From NCBI RefSeq assembly GCF_002252635.1, contig NZ_NQKX01000005.1:186001-250000 (forward strand): a DNA stretch of 64,000 nucleotides, given 5' to 3'. The translations under genes and the position numbers were made by a program. Below, one piece after another: positions 12,843 through 21,020 of the stretch (the stretch's first letter is position 1; each line of letters begins with the position of its first letter). The notes beneath the pieces are model-generated. The model saw only the letters and a program-made list of their open reading frames with translations. It was not told the DNA's origin and did no database searches. Origin of the DNA: Synechococcus sp. MW101C3. Lineage in GTDB: Bacteria; Cyanobacteriota; Cyanobacteriia; PCC-6307; Cyanobiaceae.

Positions 12843-14033
12843 ATGCAATTCGAGAGCTTCGCCACGTTCAACATCGCCATCGTGGTGCTGGCGGTCGGCC
12901 GCTGGTTGAACCGGAAGGTGGCCTTTCTGAGGGAATTCAACATTCCCGAGCCTGTGACCAGTGGCCTGCTGGTGTGTGTGCTGCTGGCGGTGGTTCATGC
13001 GATTTCCGGGCTGGAGATCGGTTTCAACCTGCTCACCCGTGATTTTCTGCTGCTCTATTTCTTTGCGGCGATCGGCCTCAACGCTGACATCCGCACCCTG
13101 CTCTCCGGCGGACGACCCCTGCTGATCCTGATCGCCACCACGGTGGTGTTCATGCTGCTGCAGAACCTCACCGGCATCGGCGTAGCCACAGTGCTGGGCC
13201 TGAATCCACTGGTGGGGGTGCTGGGCGGTTCGGTGTCGCTGCTGGGTGGCCACGGCACCGCCATCGCCTGGGCTCCCCGCTTCGCGGAAACGCACGGCAT
13301 CAGCAATGCGTTGGAAATCGGCGTGGCCTGCGCCACCTTCGGCCTGGTGCTCGCCTCGCTGATGGGCGGGCCGATCGCCCGGCTGCTGATCCAGCGCAAC
13401 AAGCTCCAGCCCACTCCCTGCGTGGTGGAAGACGCCGCCGCCGAGAGCAACGCGCTCGAACGGGTCACCTACTTCACGCTGCTGCGGACCCTCTTCTGGC
13501 TCAACATGAGCCTGGGCCTGGGTGAACTGCTCTTCGAGGGATTGCAGGCCGTGGGCAGCAATCTGCCCCTGTTCGTGTGCTGCCTGTTCGCGGCGATCTT
13601 TCTGACCAACACCGTGCCGCGGTTGGTGAAGGTGCGCGAGCTGGCGCCGGCACGATCCCTGGCCATCGTGTCCGACATCGCCCTGGGCATCTTCCTGACA
13701 ATGTCGCTGATGAGCCTGCAGCTGTGGACCATCGCCTCGCTGGCGGGCCCGATCATCGCCATCCTCACCGCCCAGTTCGTGGTGTCGTTCCTGTTCGCGC
13801 TGTTCGTGGTGTTCCGTGTGATGGGCCGCGATTACGAAGCGGCCGTGATCTGCGCCGGTTTCGGCGGCATTTCACTTGGGGCCACACCCACGGCGATGGC
13901 GAACATGTCGGCGGTGGCGCAGAAGTATGGGGCGGCACGGCGGGCGTTCATCGTGGTGCCGCTGGTATCGGGCTTCTTTGTGGACATCAGCAATGCGGTG
14001 ATCATCCAGCGCTTCCTGAATGTGTTCGGCTGA
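12843..14033 (+). CDS. gltS: sodium/glutamate symporter
   Basis: 396-aa ESS-family Na+:glutamate symporter in the inner membrane. It has about ten hydrophobic helices in two inverted halves, with family motifs FNIPEPVTSGLL, FFAAIGLNADIRTLLSGG, GGSVSLLGGHGTAIAWAPRF and, in the second half, GFGGISLGATPTAMANM followed by VPLVSGFFVDISNAVII. Length is typical. Located downstream of glsA on the same strand but separated by the small secreted protein gene, so it is probably a neighbour in function rather than strictly one operon. Confidence 0.94.
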   Translation: MQFESFATFNIAIVVLAVGRWLNRKVAFLREFNIPEPVTSGLLVCVLLAVVHAISGLEIGFNLLTRDFLLLYFFAAIGLNADIRTLLSGGRPLLILIATTVVFMLLQNLTGIGVATVLGLNPLVGVLGGSVSLLGGHGTAIAWAPRFAETHGISNALEIGVACATFGLVLASLMGGPIARLLIQRNKLQPTPCVVEDAAAESNALERVTYFTLLRTLFWLNMSLGLGELLFEGLQAVGSNLPLFVCCLFAAIFLTNTVPRLVKVRELAPARSLAIVSDIALGIFLTMSLMSLQLWTIASLAGPIIAILTAQFVVSFLFALFVVFRVMGRDYEAAVICAGFGGISLGATPTAMANMSAVAQKYGAARRAFIVVPLVSGFFVDISNAVIIQRFLNVFG

Positions 14034-14070
14034 TCCAGCGGGCACAGTGCTCGCAGGGGGGTGACGGCGC

Positions 14071-16902
14071 TCAGCCGGCCACCGCAGCAGGCAGGGTGCC
14101 CATGAAGCGCTGCAGCTGACGCGTTTCGAGTTCGAGCACGCGCTTGGCGAAGTCCTGATCGCGATCGAGCAGAGCATCGAAGCCATCCACCGGCACCGCC
14201 AGCAGGCGCGTGCCCTCCTGCGCCGCCGTGATCGTGTTCTCCGTGGCGCTGTGGGTGAGCACCTCGAGCTCATCGAGCATCTGGCCCGGCCGGAAGCGCT
14301 CCTGCCGGGTGCCTTGGCCATCAGCGCTGGGGTCGCCATCGCGGTAGTGCACCAGGGCTTCGCCTTCGATCAGCAACAGCAGTTCGCGGCAGGTGTCGCC
14401 GGTTTCGGTGATCAGGGCGCCGGCGCTGTAACGGCGCAGCTCAGAGACCTCCGCCAGGGCGTTGATGGTGTCGAGGTGGAGGCCGCGGAACGCCTCGCAG
14501 GTGGCGAGCACCACCCGCTTTTCGAGCTCAGGGCAGGCCTCGAGACTGGGCGGCGTATCGCCCTGGGCCAGCAGGCGCTCGGCCGTGCTTGCCAGCAGCG
14601 GGGCGGACGCGCCACCGCGCAGCGCCGCTGCCTGGGCCTGGCCCTTCTGGCCGTCCAGCCGGGCGATCAGGAACAGGGCGGACGCCTGGATCAGCGGGTT
14701 GCGGTCCTGCAGCAGGGTGTCGAGGTGGTGCAGGGTGACCGGCAGGGGAACCACCAGCGAGCAGCTGGCGCCTGTGCCCGGCTGGGTGAGTGCCGCCAGC
14801 ACCTCCGCCGGCAGGCGCTCCTGCCACGGCTCCTGCTCCAGCAGCTCCAGCAGCACCAATGGCGAGAGCTTCTGCAGATCCGCCACCAGGGCGGGCACGG
14901 CAGGATCCTGCTGCAGGGTGGCCAGGGCCCACAGGATCGCCCGCAGGCTCAGCTGCTCCCGGTGGCGGATGTGCCCGCTGAGCAGGGCGCGCACCACCGG
15001 CGCCTCCGGCAGCGACGGCTGCTGCAGGGCGCGGAAGGCCTCAATCAGTTCCGGCAGGCGCTGCAGCAGCACCTCAGCCTTCTGGGCGGCGCTGGCCTGC
15101 GGCGACAGCCCGCCGAGAATCTCCTCCTCCTCCGCGGCGGTGATGCCGTAGCGGCGACGCAGCGAGCGGATCGCCTTGGTGTCGCCCTGCTCCTGCGCAC
15201 GGCTCTGCAGCCGCATCAGTCGATCGAGCGACTTGCGGTAGCCGCTGAGCCGCACCTGATCCTCCAGGCTGCGGCGGTTGGCGGGATCGAGCAGGGTGGG
15301 ATCCTCCACCCCCAGCTCTTCGAGCAGCTGCTCGTGCTCCTCATCGGAGATGCCGAGCTCGCGGCGCATCTGCTGCAGCACCTCCAGGCTGGTGGCCACA
15401 CTCACGTAGCCCTCCTCAAGCGCCTCACGCACCACGCCCTTGTAGGCCTCGTGGCGTTTCTCGCTGCTGAAGCCCGGCAGCACCTTGGCCAGCACATACA
15501 CCTCGTGGGCGTTGAGGTCGCCGAGGGTGCGGCCATCGAGGAAGCGGCCCACATCGAGCTGGAGGCGCTCCAGTTGCTTGCGGAAGCGGCTGGCCAGGTT
15601 CTCGCGGCTGTAGATCTCGGGGTTGCGGCGCCAGGCCTTGTACACCCACAGCGTGCTGAAGGCCACCAGGGCGCCGTCGAAGAGGTATTGCACCCAGGGC
15701 GGCAGCAGCCGCAGCAGCGGCCGACCCGCAAACAGAAAAAAGAAGTTGAACACCAGGAAGGTGGCCACCACAAAGATGCGGTGGCGGAGCTGCTCCGGCG
15801 GCAGCGGCATGGCACCGCTGCGGGCGGCAAGGCGCCGTTCGCGGGAGCGCGCACCGGCTTCGATCCAGCGCCCCACCACCACCCCCAGCCAGGTGAACAG
15901 CCCCAGCACCAGGGGCACCGCCACCAGGCGGGGGATGGGGATGGCCTGGCCGAACAGGAACAGCCCGGGGCTGAGCAGGGTGGCGAGCTGGTCGCTCTGG
16001 CGGACCCAGATCCCGGAGAAGTAGTACTCCCAGTTGCCGGCGTACAGGTAGTAATAGAGGAAGTAGCCCAGCACCAGCCCCACATAGCCATAACGCTCGA
16101 AGGCGAAGGCCGGTGTGGTGATCCGCGCCCAGTACATACGCTCGGCGTCGATGTCGATGCAGGGTTGCTGGCAGGCCACACAGGCGCTCTGCTCGCTGCC
16201 ATCGGGCAGCGTGGTGCGGCACATCGACTGGGTGATCGGCTGCTCGCTCAGGTGCGCCTTGCTGCCCAGCAGCCCGGAGGGGGCGGAGAACACGCTCTGC
16301 ACCGGCGCCATCGGGCAGAAGTACTGGCACCAGGCCTTGCCGCCGTACAGCCAACCCACCAGCATCGCCACTGCGATCGTGCCCAGCAGCCAGGCGGCCA
16401 GCACCAGGCGATCCGCATTGAAGAAAAGGATGCGGCCGCAGAGGCCCGCGAACAGCCAGCCGAACTGCACGCTCGAGTAGTGGCGGGCCAGCCAGGAATC
16501 GGCGGGCACCTTGGCCAGCTGGGGGCGCCGCTCGCCGGTGCGGGGATTGAGCTTGGCGATCTGGCGCTGCAGGCCCAGGGCGCGAGGGATCTGGGAGAGG
16601 AAGGAGAGCGGGCAGATGCGGCGCCACAGCTCATGGCCGAACACCAGCAGGATGAAGATTCCCGAGGGCACCACCGCCCCCCAGAAGAGGGTGGTGCCGA
16701 GCGGATAAGGCTGCTCGCCCAGGCAGCGGTCCTGCACAGGCACGCAGGCCTCGCTCAGGCGCAATGGACTCCAGGGGTGGCCCGGCTCGGTGAGCGCGGG
16801 ACTCCAGGGGTCGAAGAACAGCGAGGCGATGATCAACAGCCAGCCGGTGGTGAGAATCCAGCGGATGACATGCATCCGGGATTCACGCAGCTGAATCGCC
16901 AT
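14071..16902 (-). CDS. large membrane polyferredoxin-like protein with C-terminal cNMP-binding-fold domain
   Basis: 943 aa. The N-terminal half is a multi-pass membrane protein of the NapH/NosR/RdxA-like ferredoxin type: helices about 8-25, 60-85, 140-165 and four more to about 430, with Cys motifs CQYFCPMAP and, 40 residues on, CRTTLPDG...CVACQQPCIDID that could hold one or two [4Fe-4S] clusters. The middle (about 450-790) is helical, with HEAT-like leucine-rich segments. The C-terminal ~130 residues have a cNMP-binding fold, but the phosphate-binding cassette reads LDELEVLTHSATENTITA and lacks the usual Gly-Glu and Arg, so nucleotide binding is doubtful. Probable role: membrane electron transfer; substrate unknown. 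Confidence 0.8.
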   Translation of the reverse strand: MAIQLRESRMHVIRWILTTGWLLIIASLFFDPWSPALTEPGHPWSPLRLSEACVPVQDRCLGEQPYPLGTTLFWGAVVPSGIFILLVFGHELWRRICPLSFLSQIPRALGLQRQIAKLNPRTGERRPQLAKVPADSWLARHYSSVQFGWLFAGLCGRILFFNADRLVLAAWLLGTIAVAMLVGWLYGGKAWCQYFCPMAPVQSVFSAPSGLLGSKAHLSEQPITQSMCRTTLPDGSEQSACVACQQPCIDIDAERMYWARITTPAFAFERYGYVGLVLGYFLYYYLYAGNWEYYFSGIWVRQSDQLATLLSPGLFLFGQAIPIPRLVAVPLVLGLFTWLGVVVGRWIEAGARSRERRLAARSGAMPLPPEQLRHRIFVVATFLVFNFFFLFAGRPLLRLLPPWVQYLFDGALVAFSTLWVYKAWRRNPEIYSRENLASRFRKQLERLQLDVGRFLDGRTLGDLNAHEVYVLAKVLPGFSSEKRHEAYKGVVREALEEGYVSVATSLEVLQQMRRELGISDEEHEQLLEELGVEDPTLLDPANRRSLEDQVRLSGYRKSLDRLMRLQSRAQEQGDTKAIRSLRRRYGITAAEEEEILGGLSPQASAAQKAEVLLQRLPELIEAFRALQQPSLPEAPVVRALLSGHIRHREQLSLRAILWALATLQQDPAVPALVADLQKLSPLVLLELLEQEPWQERLPAEVLAALTQPGTGASCSLVVPLPVTLHHLDTLLQDRNPLIQASALFLIARLDGQKGQAQAAALRGGASAPLLASTAERLLAQGDTPPSLEACPELEKRVVLATCEAFRGLHLDTINALAEVSELRRYSAGALITETGDTCRELLLLIEGEALVHYRDGDPSADGQGTRQERFRPGQMLDELEVLTHSATENTITAAQEGTRLLAVPVDGFDALLDRDQDFAKRVLELETRQLQRFMGTLPAAVAG

Positions 16903-16980
16903 CGGCCCCTGAAATCGGTGCGCTGACCCTAGCGATCAAACGCGAGCAAAGACCCACGCAAGCCGCTGGTACCAGGGGAT

Positions 16981-18219
16981 TCAGGTGGTGTAGTCGGCGT
17001 TGATGCGCACGTATTGATCCGAAAGGTCGCAGCCCCAGGCCAGGCCGTGGCCGGGGCCGTCGCCCACCACCAGCCGGATGGCCACGGTGTCGTCATCGAG
17101 ATAGGCGCCGGCGGCGCGATCGGCCATGTAGCGGGAGGCGGCCGGGCGATCGAAGGGCAGGGGCTGGCCGGCGGCCATCAGTTGGTACACCCCCAGCCAG
17201 AGCGCCACGGCCTCGGGATCGAAGGGCACGTCGGCGCGGCCCGCCGCCGCCACGATGCGGCCCCAGTTCGGATCGCGGCCGTGGATGGCGCACTTCACCA
17301 GCGAGGAGCCGCAGATGGTGCGGGCGATGGCGCGGGCGCCGGCCTCGGTGGCGGCCCCTTCCACCTGCACCTCGATCAGGCAGCTGGCGCCTTCGCCGTC
17401 GCGGGCGATCGCCCGGGCCAGGTGCTGCGACACCGCCGTGAGGCCGGCCTCCAGCGCCTCGTAGTGCTCGGGGCTCAGGGGTTCACCGGCGGCAAAGGCC
17501 AGGTACGTGTCGTTGGTGCTGGTGTCGCCGTCCACCGTGATCGCGTTGAAGGAGCGGTCGACCGCCCGCTGCACCATGCCCCGCCACAGCTCAGCCGGCA
17601 CGCCGGCATCGCAGCTGAGATAGCCCAGCATGGTGGCCATGGCGGGGTGGATCATCCCCGAGCCTTTGGCCATGCCGCCGAGGCGCACGCGCCGCCCGCC
17701 CAGGTTGGCCTCCAGGGCGATCTGCTTGTCGACCAGATCGGTGGTGAGGATCGCCGTGGCGGCGGCGCCGCCGCCCTCGGGGCTGAGGGCCGCCACCAGC
17801 GGATCGAGGCCCGCGATCAATGGGTCCATCGGGATCGGCACGCCGATCACCCCGGTGGAGCAGATCAGCACCTGCTCCGGCGCCAGCTCCAGCTGGGCGG
17901 CGAGGGCGGAGGTGGCGGTGAGGCTGTCGGCCAGGCCGCGCGCGCCGGTGCAGGCGTTGGCCTGGCCTGAATTGGTGAGCACGGCGCGGGCCCGGCCGCC
18001 GCTGGCCGCCAGCCGCTGCTCACAGAGATCCACGCAGGCGGCGCGCACCCGGTTGGTGGTGAAGCTGCCGGCGCACACCGCCCCTGCCGGTGCCAGCAAC
18101 AGGGAGAGATCGGGCTTGCCGGAGGCCTTCAGCCCGGCCGTGCTGCCGGCCGCCAGGAAACCGCTGGGGGCGGTGAGACCGCCGGGCACGGGCTGCCAGG
18201 GGGCGGGGATGCGGGTCAT
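16981..18219 (-). CDS. argJ: bifunctional glutamate N-acetyltransferase / amino-acid acetyltransferase ArgJ
   Basis: ArgJ transfers acetyl from N-acetylornithine to glutamate in the cyclic arginine pathway. The product from the ATG at 18219 is 412 aa, normal length. The autocleavage region is KGSGMIHPAMATMLGYLSCDA, with Thr of MATML the nucleophile that becomes the new N terminus of the beta chain. GVIGVPIP and SNNAITVDGDTSTNDT-type sequence (FNAITVDGDTSTNDTYLAF) are also family features. The frame is open 33 codons further upstream, but that part is poorly compatible with the family, so the shorter start is preferred. Confidence 0.95.
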   Translation of the reverse strand: MTRIPAPWQPVPGGLTAPSGFLAAGSTAGLKASGKPDLSLLLAPAGAVCAGSFTTNRVRAACVDLCEQRLAASGGRARAVLTNSGQANACTGARGLADSLTATSALAAQLELAPEQVLICSTGVIGVPIPMDPLIAGLDPLVAALSPEGGGAAATAILTTDLVDKQIALEANLGGRRVRLGGMAKGSGMIHPAMATMLGYLSCDAGVPAELWRGMVQRAVDRSFNAITVDGDTSTNDTYLAFAAGEPLSPEHYEALEAGLTAVSQHLARAIARDGEGASCLIEVQVEGAATEAGARAIARTICGSSLVKCAIHGRDPNWGRIVAAAGRADVPFDPEAVALWLGVYQLMAAGQPLPFDRPAASRYMADRAAGAYLDDDTVAIRLVVGDGPGHGLAWGCDLSDQYVRINADYTT

Positions 18220-18465
18220 GGGGCGCCTGTTGGAGCTGTTGCCATCTTCGGGGGCGGCAGGCGGCCAGCCGGGGGCGCGGGGCCTGGGCAAACCACTTGA
18301 GCACATGATGAAAAGCATGCAGCCACATCCTGGCCGGCATGAACTGGCATGAACTTGAGTGGTCTTTGGCGCTAGCTTGTTCCGCAGCCATATTCATTTA
18401 TTTCGACACAAAAGCCGGTGATCTGAGATTGTTTTCAGGTGGCGATTGAACGAAACCGAACACTG

Positions 18466-18495
18466 TTGACATCTGATTGTGACTGGCTTTAGAGT
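18466..18495 (+). promoter_or_regulatory. candidate sigma-70-type promoter
   Basis: A perfect -35 TTGACA at 18466-18471 is followed after 18 bp by TAGAGT (four of six matches to TATAAT) at 18490-18495, in an AT-richer patch. It would start transcripts near 18502, about 50 nt before the small frame at 18551 and about 340 nt before coaE. Confidence 0.4.
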
Positions 18496-18550
18496 GATTC
18501 TGTCGAAACTGCACTCAAGCGCGATGTGCCGGGTGCTTTCCGGAGAGAAA

Positions 18551-18655
18551 ATGCCGTCGATCAAGGATTGTCCGATCGAGCAGTTCAATACTGAGCTCAT
18601 CACTGCGCACTTCACGATCGAAACAGTCAATGAATCTGATGGCACGAATGCGTAA
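18551..18655 (+). CDS. candidate 34-aa small protein
   Basis: An ATG frame of 34 codons preceded by GGAGAGAAA, a well-placed Shine-Dalgarno, and downstream of the promoter candidate at 18466. The peptide is acidic, begins MPSIKDCPIEQF, has one Cys and ends NESDGTNA; no transmembrane segment. I recognise no family. It may be a real small protein, a leader peptide or chance; the coincidence of promoter and ribosome site is the only support. Confidence 0.3.
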   Translation: MPSIKDCPIEQFNTELITAHFTIETVNESDGTNA

Positions 18656-18844
18656 GGATGGGCTGGCTGGTTTACAGCCTCGCTGGAACGATGGCTATCC
18701 GCCAACAGGATGCCGGTGGGTTCACCGTTCAACTCTTCAAGCACATGCTGCGCCAGCTGACTGCTCGAGTTCCCCGAAGCGAGCCGTTGAGGGCCGGCGT
18801 GAGACCAGCGCTCCACAGTCACCCTGCGACTTGAGGCGAGCCTG

Positions 18845-19504
18845 ATGGCCACACACCAGCGCCGCATCGGCCTCACCGGCGGCATCGCCACGGGCAAGAG
18901 CACCGTGGCCCAGTTGCTGCAGGCCCGCTTCGCTGTGCCGGTGCTTGATGCTGACCTCTACGCCAGGGAGGCGCTCGCTCCCGGAACCGCCGGCAGCCAA
19001 GCCGTCGTGGCACGCTTCGGCACCCAGGTGCTGGTGCCGCGGCTGGGCGAAGACGGCGGTGCTGAAGGTGCCGAAGCGGATCCCGCTGAGACGCTCGATC
19101 GGCGGGCTCTCGGTCGGCTGGTGTTCAGCGATCCAGTGGAGCGCCGTTGGCTGGAAGGATTGGTGCACCCGCTGGTGCGCCAGCGCTTTACCCAGGAGCT
19201 GGCGGGCCTTGCAGAGGAACCGGCCGTGGTGCTGATGATCCCTCTCCTGTTCGAGGCCGGCCTGGAGTCGCTTTGCTCGGAAATCTGGTTGGTGGACTGT
19301 GAACCAGCCGAACAACGGGCACGTCTGCTGGCGCGCGATGGCACCACGGCTGCCGACGCCGACGCCAGGATCGCTGCCCAGTGGCCGCTGGAGCGCAAGC
19401 GCTCGCTTGCCGATGTGCTGATCGACAACCGCCAAGGCGCCGAAAGCCTGGCGAGCCAGCTGGGGCGGGCGCTCGGGCTGGAGGCAACGGGCGAAAGGCG
19501 CTAA
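18845..19504 (+). CDS. coaE: dephospho-CoA kinase
   Basis: Last step of coenzyme A synthesis: phosphorylation of the 3'-hydroxyl of dephospho-CoA. The 219-aa product has the P-loop GLTGGIATGKSTVAQLL (about residues 9-25), DADLYAREAL, the lid/CoA segment around FSDPVERRWLEGLVHPLVRQRF, PLLFEAGLESLCSEIWLV and a C-terminal DVLIDN. An insert of about 15 Glu/Ala-rich residues near 70-85 is unusual but small. Confidence 0.94.
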   Translation: MATHQRRIGLTGGIATGKSTVAQLLQARFAVPVLDADLYAREALAPGTAGSQAVVARFGTQVLVPRLGEDGGAEGAEADPAETLDRRALGRLVFSDPVERRWLEGLVHPLVRQRFTQELAGLAEEPAVVLMIPLLFEAGLESLCSEIWLVDCEPAEQRARLLARDGTTAADADARIAAQWPLERKRSLADVLIDNRQGAESLASQLGRALGLEATGERR

Positions 19505-19555
19505 GCCCTTGCTCGCCTGTGAAAACTGGCTGGAGCCGCAGCAGGCTGGAAGCGC

Positions 19556-20377
19556 TTAACGCCGGGTGGTGACGGAGGAGGCCGGCACGCGAGACGGCAC
19601 GAGGTCATGCGAACGCGGGCGGGAAAAAACGCCCATGACGCTTCGGCACCGCCGTGCGCTCGCAGGACGGCACTGGAGCGCGCCTAGCGCGAAGGCAAAG
19701 GCAAAGGCCAGCCCGGACACGCCAATCCGGATGCCGTTCTGTACCAGCTCCATGATTCCCTTCTGATCGGGGCCACGCAATTTCTGGTCCATCACCGCCT
19801 GGGTGCGGTCAAGATTGCGCAGGGTCTGGGTGCGTAGGGCCGCGATCGGCTGATCCAGCTGCTGATCGTTGATGGCCGGGCCCCGCAGCACCCGCATCTC
19901 TCGCTGCAGCTCCTGGGGCGTGGTGGCCTCACCTACGGCGCTGCGCAGGGCCACGAACGTGGCTTCGGTGCTAGCCCTGCGTTGGGCGAGCTGATCCGCA
20001 TCTGCGGTGAACAGTGTCCACAGAGCGGTGGCCTGCAGCGGGACCAGCAGGACGAAGCCCAAGGCCGCCACTAGGGCCCGCTGCCGCGCCGTGGCCAATC
20101 GCACCGTGTAGCGGGAGCGCTCCGGATCGAGATGGGCCGCCCCATGCAGCAGCAGAAAGCCCACCAGAGCCAGGGGAGCGGCCTGGATCACACCGCCGAC
20201 CACTCGCAGCTGCCAGGTGGGATTGGTGGGATCGAGCGGCAGGAACAGCGTGAGGGCGCTGATCGCGAACACCACGAATAGACACGAAGCGGCGCCATCC
20301 AGAACGGCGCTGACGGCAACCGGCTGCCCCGTTGGGCGGGAAAACGGGGCGGGGAGGCCGGGGCGAGCGGTGGTCAC
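19556..20377 (-). CDS. HpsJ-like cyanobacterial membrane protein
   Basis: 273 aa starting at a GTG. It has four transmembrane helices: about 25-45 (SCLFVVFAISALTLFLPL), 58-78 (GVIQAAPLALVGFLLLHG), 98-120 (ALVAALGFVLLVPLQATALWTLF) and 225-243 (IGVSGLAFAFAFALGAL), with a soluble helical domain between the third and fourth rich in Arg/Gln/Glu. This layout matches proteins annotated HpsJ family in cyanobacteria; HpsJ was named in filamentous species for a hormogonium polysaccharide locus, but no polysaccharide genes are nearby, so function here is unknown. The C-terminal Arg-rich tail (after about 245) may not be conserved. Confidence 0.7.
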   Translation of the reverse strand: MTTARPGLPAPFSRPTGQPVAVSAVLDGAASCLFVVFAISALTLFLPLDPTNPTWQLRVVGGVIQAAPLALVGFLLLHGAAHLDPERSRYTVRLATARQRALVAALGFVLLVPLQATALWTLFTADADQLAQRRASTEATFVALRSAVGEATTPQELQREMRVLRGPAINDQQLDQPIAALRTQTLRNLDRTQAVMDQKLRGPDQKGIMELVQNGIRIGVSGLAFAFAFALGALQCRPASARRCRSVMGVFSRPRSHDLVPSRVPASSVTTRR

Positions 20378-20396
20378 GTGGGGTTCGCTGCGGAGA

Positions 20397-20891
20397 TTCG
20401 TGAATGGGCCGGCGGGTGCTGCACCCCTGAGGGCGGAAGCGCCGTGGAGTCGACGGCCGGCCTTCAGGTGTGAACTGAGTGACCCACTCTCATGGATCTT
20501 TCAGGACATGGGCCGCCTGAGGAGGGCTGCAGTCGGGCAATGGCCGGAAGAGTGGGGCAATCGCCAGGAAACATACATGGTTTTCTCAGACTTTGCAAAC
20601 CCTTTCATCATGCGTTGCTTCAGGCCGGACCATGGCGAGCCAGCCAGAGGGGATCCGAGCTGTGATGCAGCGTCGTGGCGGGGGAGGCCCTCCTACCGGA
20701 GGTGGGACGCCACGGCTCCTGACCGGCGACTCCATCAGCCAGCCGCGCTCAGCACGCCTGAAGGAACAGCCGACGCAACTGGCTGTGCGGCTAGAAGAGC
20801 CGTTGGACCCCAACGCCAGAGGCTCAGCAGGACAGCAGGCCCAGCGAGGCTTCAGGCTCGGACCTCAGCCGTTCAGCTTGGCGATCAGGAT
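20397..20891. repeat. direct repeat copy A, including duplicated 3' end of gatB
   Basis: Roughly 85-90 percent identical by eye to copy B at 22214-22819 in the same orientation. Both begin TTCGTGAA, run through GGCCGGCGGGTGCTGCACC, a stem CCTCC-TACC-GGAGG and CTAGAAGAGCCGTTGG, and end in the codons for GatB residues ILIAKLNG plus stop. Copy A lacks about 110 bp present in copy B, which could be a deletion between two CAGCGAGG boxes. The right end of similarity (20891) is inside the gatB-derived codons, so copy A is a duplicate of the sequence abutting gatB. No protein family recognised inside. Confidence 0.9.
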
Positions 20892-21020
20892 GATGAGCTT
20901 CGGGCCATCGTGGTTGAGTTCGTCAGCAGCATCAAGTTCTTGGGCAACCCGCAGGCGGTCGGCATCACGTTGCGCTAAGGCACGCTGAGCGATGGTCTGG
21001 AGGGCGAGGCGGGCGTTCAT
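20865..21020 (-). CDS. 51-aa chimeric small ORF ending in the GatB C terminus
   Basis: The ATG at 21020 overlaps the stop of the upstream protease gene (TAATG), so it is placed for translational coupling. The peptide begins MNARLALQTIAQRALAQRDA, is helical and charged, and its last eight residues (ILIAKLNG) are identical to the GatB C terminus, because the frame runs into duplicated gatB sequence in repeat copy A. The true partner gene may once have continued further; here it was given a new tail by the duplication. Function unknown; a chaperone/inhibitor for the protease is conceivable but not supported by homology. Confidence 0.5.
   Translation of the reverse strand: MNARLALQTIAQRALAQRDADRLRVAQELDAADELNHDGPKLIILIAKLNG

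Larger units (their letters stand above)
18320..18844. other. lower-GC gap between argJ and coaE with a candidate promoter and small gene
   Basis: About 520 bp between the divergent argJ and coaE genes. The left 350 bp are markedly poorer in GC than the flanks and carry a good sigma-70-type promoter candidate followed by a 34-codon frame (listed separately). The right 190 bp, up to coaE, are GC-rich with no convincing gene. I see no terminator or repeat. Confidence 0.6.

Noticed and set aside
18394-18903. 169-codon minus-strand frame over the coaE 5' end
   Set aside because: It overlaps the coaE P-loop codons in antisense and has no protein-like features.
20586-20813. Open frames inside repeat copies A and B
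   Set aside because: The frames differ between the two copies and are not conserved, so the repeat is unlikely to be coding.
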